Source: SpSt-398 sp033762195
GTDB taxonomy: Bacteria; Bacteroidota; Bacteroidia; Chitinophagales; Chitinophagaceae
Direction of reading: 5' to 3'
NCBI GenBank assembly: GCA_033762195.1
Contig: JANRLV010000133.1
Location: 1 to 15,015 of the forward strand
DNA: 15,015 nt
The notes below the pieces were generated by a model. That model did not search any database, was not told the DNA's origin, and saw only the letters and a list, made by a program, of their open reading frames with translations. This document shows, in pieces, positions 13,964 through 15,015 of this stretch (positions within the stretch are counted from its first letter, which is position 1; every line of letters begins with the position of its first letter). Both the position numbers and the translations under genes were made by a program.

Positions 13964-14734
13964 ATGCAAAAGACGATTCTTGCCTTTGCTTCTTTCTTTC
14001 TGCTTGTTTCCTGTAATAACACGGAATCAACAAAGGAAAAAGAAACACCTGCCCCTGTCGCTTCTACCGATAATACCCTTTCCGAACAGGAAAAGGCTGA
14101 TGGTTGGCAATTGCTTTTTGATGGCAGAACCAAAACGGGTTGGCATGTATACAATGCCGTATCGGATGGTTCGGCCTGGGTAATTGACAGCGGGACCCTT
14201 CATTTGGATCCTAAAGAAATGATCGAATGGCAAACCAAAGGCGGTGGAGATATCGTCACCGATGCCGAATACGAGAATTTTCATCTGAAACTGGATTGGA
14301 AGATCGACACAGCCGGAAACAGTGGTGTGATGTTCTATATCCATGAAAGCCCGGATACCAGTTTACATAAATACGCCTGGTATACCGGACCTGAAATGCA
14401 GGTACTCGACAATGCCCGGCATGGCGATGCCAACAATGGCAAGCATCGTGCAGGAGACCTCTATGACCTGATCAGTTCTTCACCCGAAACCGTAAAACCT
14501 GCCGGTGAATGGAATCAGGTAGAGATCATCGCCAATAAAGGTTCGCTGGAATTATTCCTCAACGGTACCAAGGTGGTGCAGACCACCCTTTGGGATGATA
14601 ACTGGAAAAAACTTGTAGCCGGAAGCAAATTCATCCGAATGCCTGAATTTGGTACCTACAAAAAAGGCCGGATCGGGCTACAGGATCATGGGAATAAAGT
14701 GTGGTTTAGGAATGTAAAGGTTAGGAGTTTGTAG
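13964..14734 (+). CDS. DUF1080 / 3-keto-disaccharide hydrolase family lipoprotein
   Basis: 256 aa. The leader ends in the lipobox LVSC, making Cys17 the lipidated residue, then an acidic/Pro/Thr linker runs to about residue 45. The domain (PF06439-type, concanavalin-like jelly roll) shows its usual blocks: GWQLLFDGRT (47-56), DTAGNSGVMFY (115-125), PEMQVLDNARHGD (143-155), HRAGDLYDLI (161-170), AGEWNQVEI (180-188) and KGRIGLQDHG near the end. Members cleave the glycosidic bond of 3-keto-glycosides, probably through beta-elimination made easy by the C3 ketone. It is the last gene of the plus-strand group, with one base between it and the cytochrome c stop, so the two are surely co-transcribed. 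The fold call is firm; the glycoside is unknown. Confidence 0.92.
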   Translation: MQKTILAFASFFLLVSCNNTESTKEKETPAPVASTDNTLSEQEKADGWQLLFDGRTKTGWHVYNAVSDGSAWVIDSGTLHLDPKEMIEWQTKGGGDIVTDAEYENFHLKLDWKIDTAGNSGVMFYIHESPDTSLHKYAWYTGPEMQVLDNARHGDANNGKHRAGDLYDLISSSPETVKPAGEWNQVEIIANKGSLELFLNGTKVVQTTLWDDNWKKLVAGSKFIRMPEFGTYKKGRIGLQDHGNKVWFRNVKVRSL

Positions 14735-15015
14735 GGGGCGGAGGACGGAGGACAGATGACGGAGGACAGATGACGGAGGACAGATGACAGATGACGGATG
14801 TTGGATGATGGATGTTGGATGTTGGATGTTGGATGTTGGATGTTGGATGTTGGATGTTGGATGTTGGATGTTGGATGATAGTGATTAAGATTTAAAGTTA
14901 ATGAAAAATAAAGAGGGGCTTGAATTTCTTCAGGCCCCTCTTACTATTTAATCTTAAATTATTTATTTAAACTACTATCATCCAACATCCGTCATCTGTC
15001 ATCTGTCATCTGTCA
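14735..15015. repeat. Hairpin with inverted heptad arrays, right copy of the intergenic element
   Basis: From two bases after the DUF1080 stop, twenty 7-bp units run in unbroken register (14737-14876). The first part alternates GACGGAG and GACAGAT, and the last part holds nine perfect consecutive GGATGTT copies (14810-14872, shifted phase). Then come an AT-rich spacer, the hairpin GAGGGGCTTGAA/TTCAGGCCCCTC (14913-14924 with 14929-14940, loop TTTC), a second AT-rich spacer, and heptads in the opposite orientation from 14977 (ATCATCC, AACATCC, GTCATCT x3) to the window edge. The whole is a large imperfect palindrome. The right half matches the element at 15-141 closely and in the same orientation. 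Confidence 0.88.
14911..14942 (+). terminator. Possible terminator hairpin after the DUF1080 gene
   Basis: The 12-bp stem with one G-T wobble (extended by two A-T pairs, 14911-14912 with 14941-14942) could end the plus-strand transcript about 180 bases after the DUF1080 stop. The following bases, TTACTATTTAATC, are only moderately T-rich, so termination may be weaker than at the left copy, where the minus strand has a T5 run. Confidence 0.4.

Noticed and set aside
14735..15015. CRISPR array
   Set aside because: Units are 7 bp and contiguous, with no unique spacers, and no cas genes are present.
1..15015. Composite transposon bounded by the two matching end elements
   Set aside because: No transposase or integrase is present, the elements abut stop codons in an ordered way, and no target-site duplication can be identified; they look like dispersed intergenic repeats.

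Overview
The window looks like a chromosomal segment of a Bacteroidota bacterium, probably a free-living Chitinophagaceae-type organism. The grounds are a textbook Bacteroidota promoter (TTTG-N20-TATCTTTG at 4385-4416, minus strand), the lack of Shine-Dalgarno sequences before most starts, a NagB/PIG-L fusion protein typical of this phylum, and a glycosylasparaginase of the Flavobacterium type. Genus and species cannot be read from the sequence.

Layout. (1) 1-164: one half of an intergenic repeat element, made of a strong hairpin plus twelve in-register 7-bp repeats that run up to the stop codon of the first gene. (2) 165-4366, minus strand: FMN reductase -> YhhW-like pirin -> second pirin -> NagB/PIG-L fusion. 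Gaps are short and one good promoter sits upstream, with a 12-bp palindrome in its spacer. (3) 4517-6852, plus strand: NTF2-like protein, Tat-exported glycosylasparaginase and CutC, closed by a strong terminator at 6882-6923. (4) 6943-11101, minus strand: hydroxypyruvate-isomerase-like TIM barrel -> GMC oxidoreductase -> gluconate-2-dehydrogenase-subunit-3-like lipoprotein -> second TIM barrel. (5) 11210-14734, plus strand: Gfo/Idh/MocA oxidoreductase -> third TIM barrel -> cytochrome c lipoprotein -> DUF1080 (3-keto-disaccharide hydrolase) lipoprotein. (6) 14735-15015: a second, more complete copy of the element at the left end.

Blocks 4 and 5 diverge from a 108-bp region that carries overlapping perfect palindromes. 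Together they look like one catabolic locus for 3-keto-glycosides. In this model, the FAD enzyme (GMC), its Tat-bearing small subunit and the cytochrome c oxidise a glycoside at C3 in the periplasm. The DUF1080 protein then cleaves the 3-keto-glycoside. The three xylose-isomerase-like TIM barrels handle keto or enone sugar intermediates, and the cytoplasmic Gfo/Idh/MocA protein reduces the keto sugar with NAD(P)H. The pathway frame is known for related gene sets; the substrate and the individual TIM-barrel roles are inference. No SusC/D pair, sugar transporter or regulator gene lies inside the window.

Blocks 2 and 3 share an amino-sugar theme (GlcNAc-Asn cleavage, glucosamine-6-phosphate deamination, possible deacetylation) alongside pirin/flavin-reductase stress or redox genes. 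The most unusual non-coding feature is the pair of heptad-repeat/hairpin elements, which begin two bases after the TAG stop of the outermost gene at each end.
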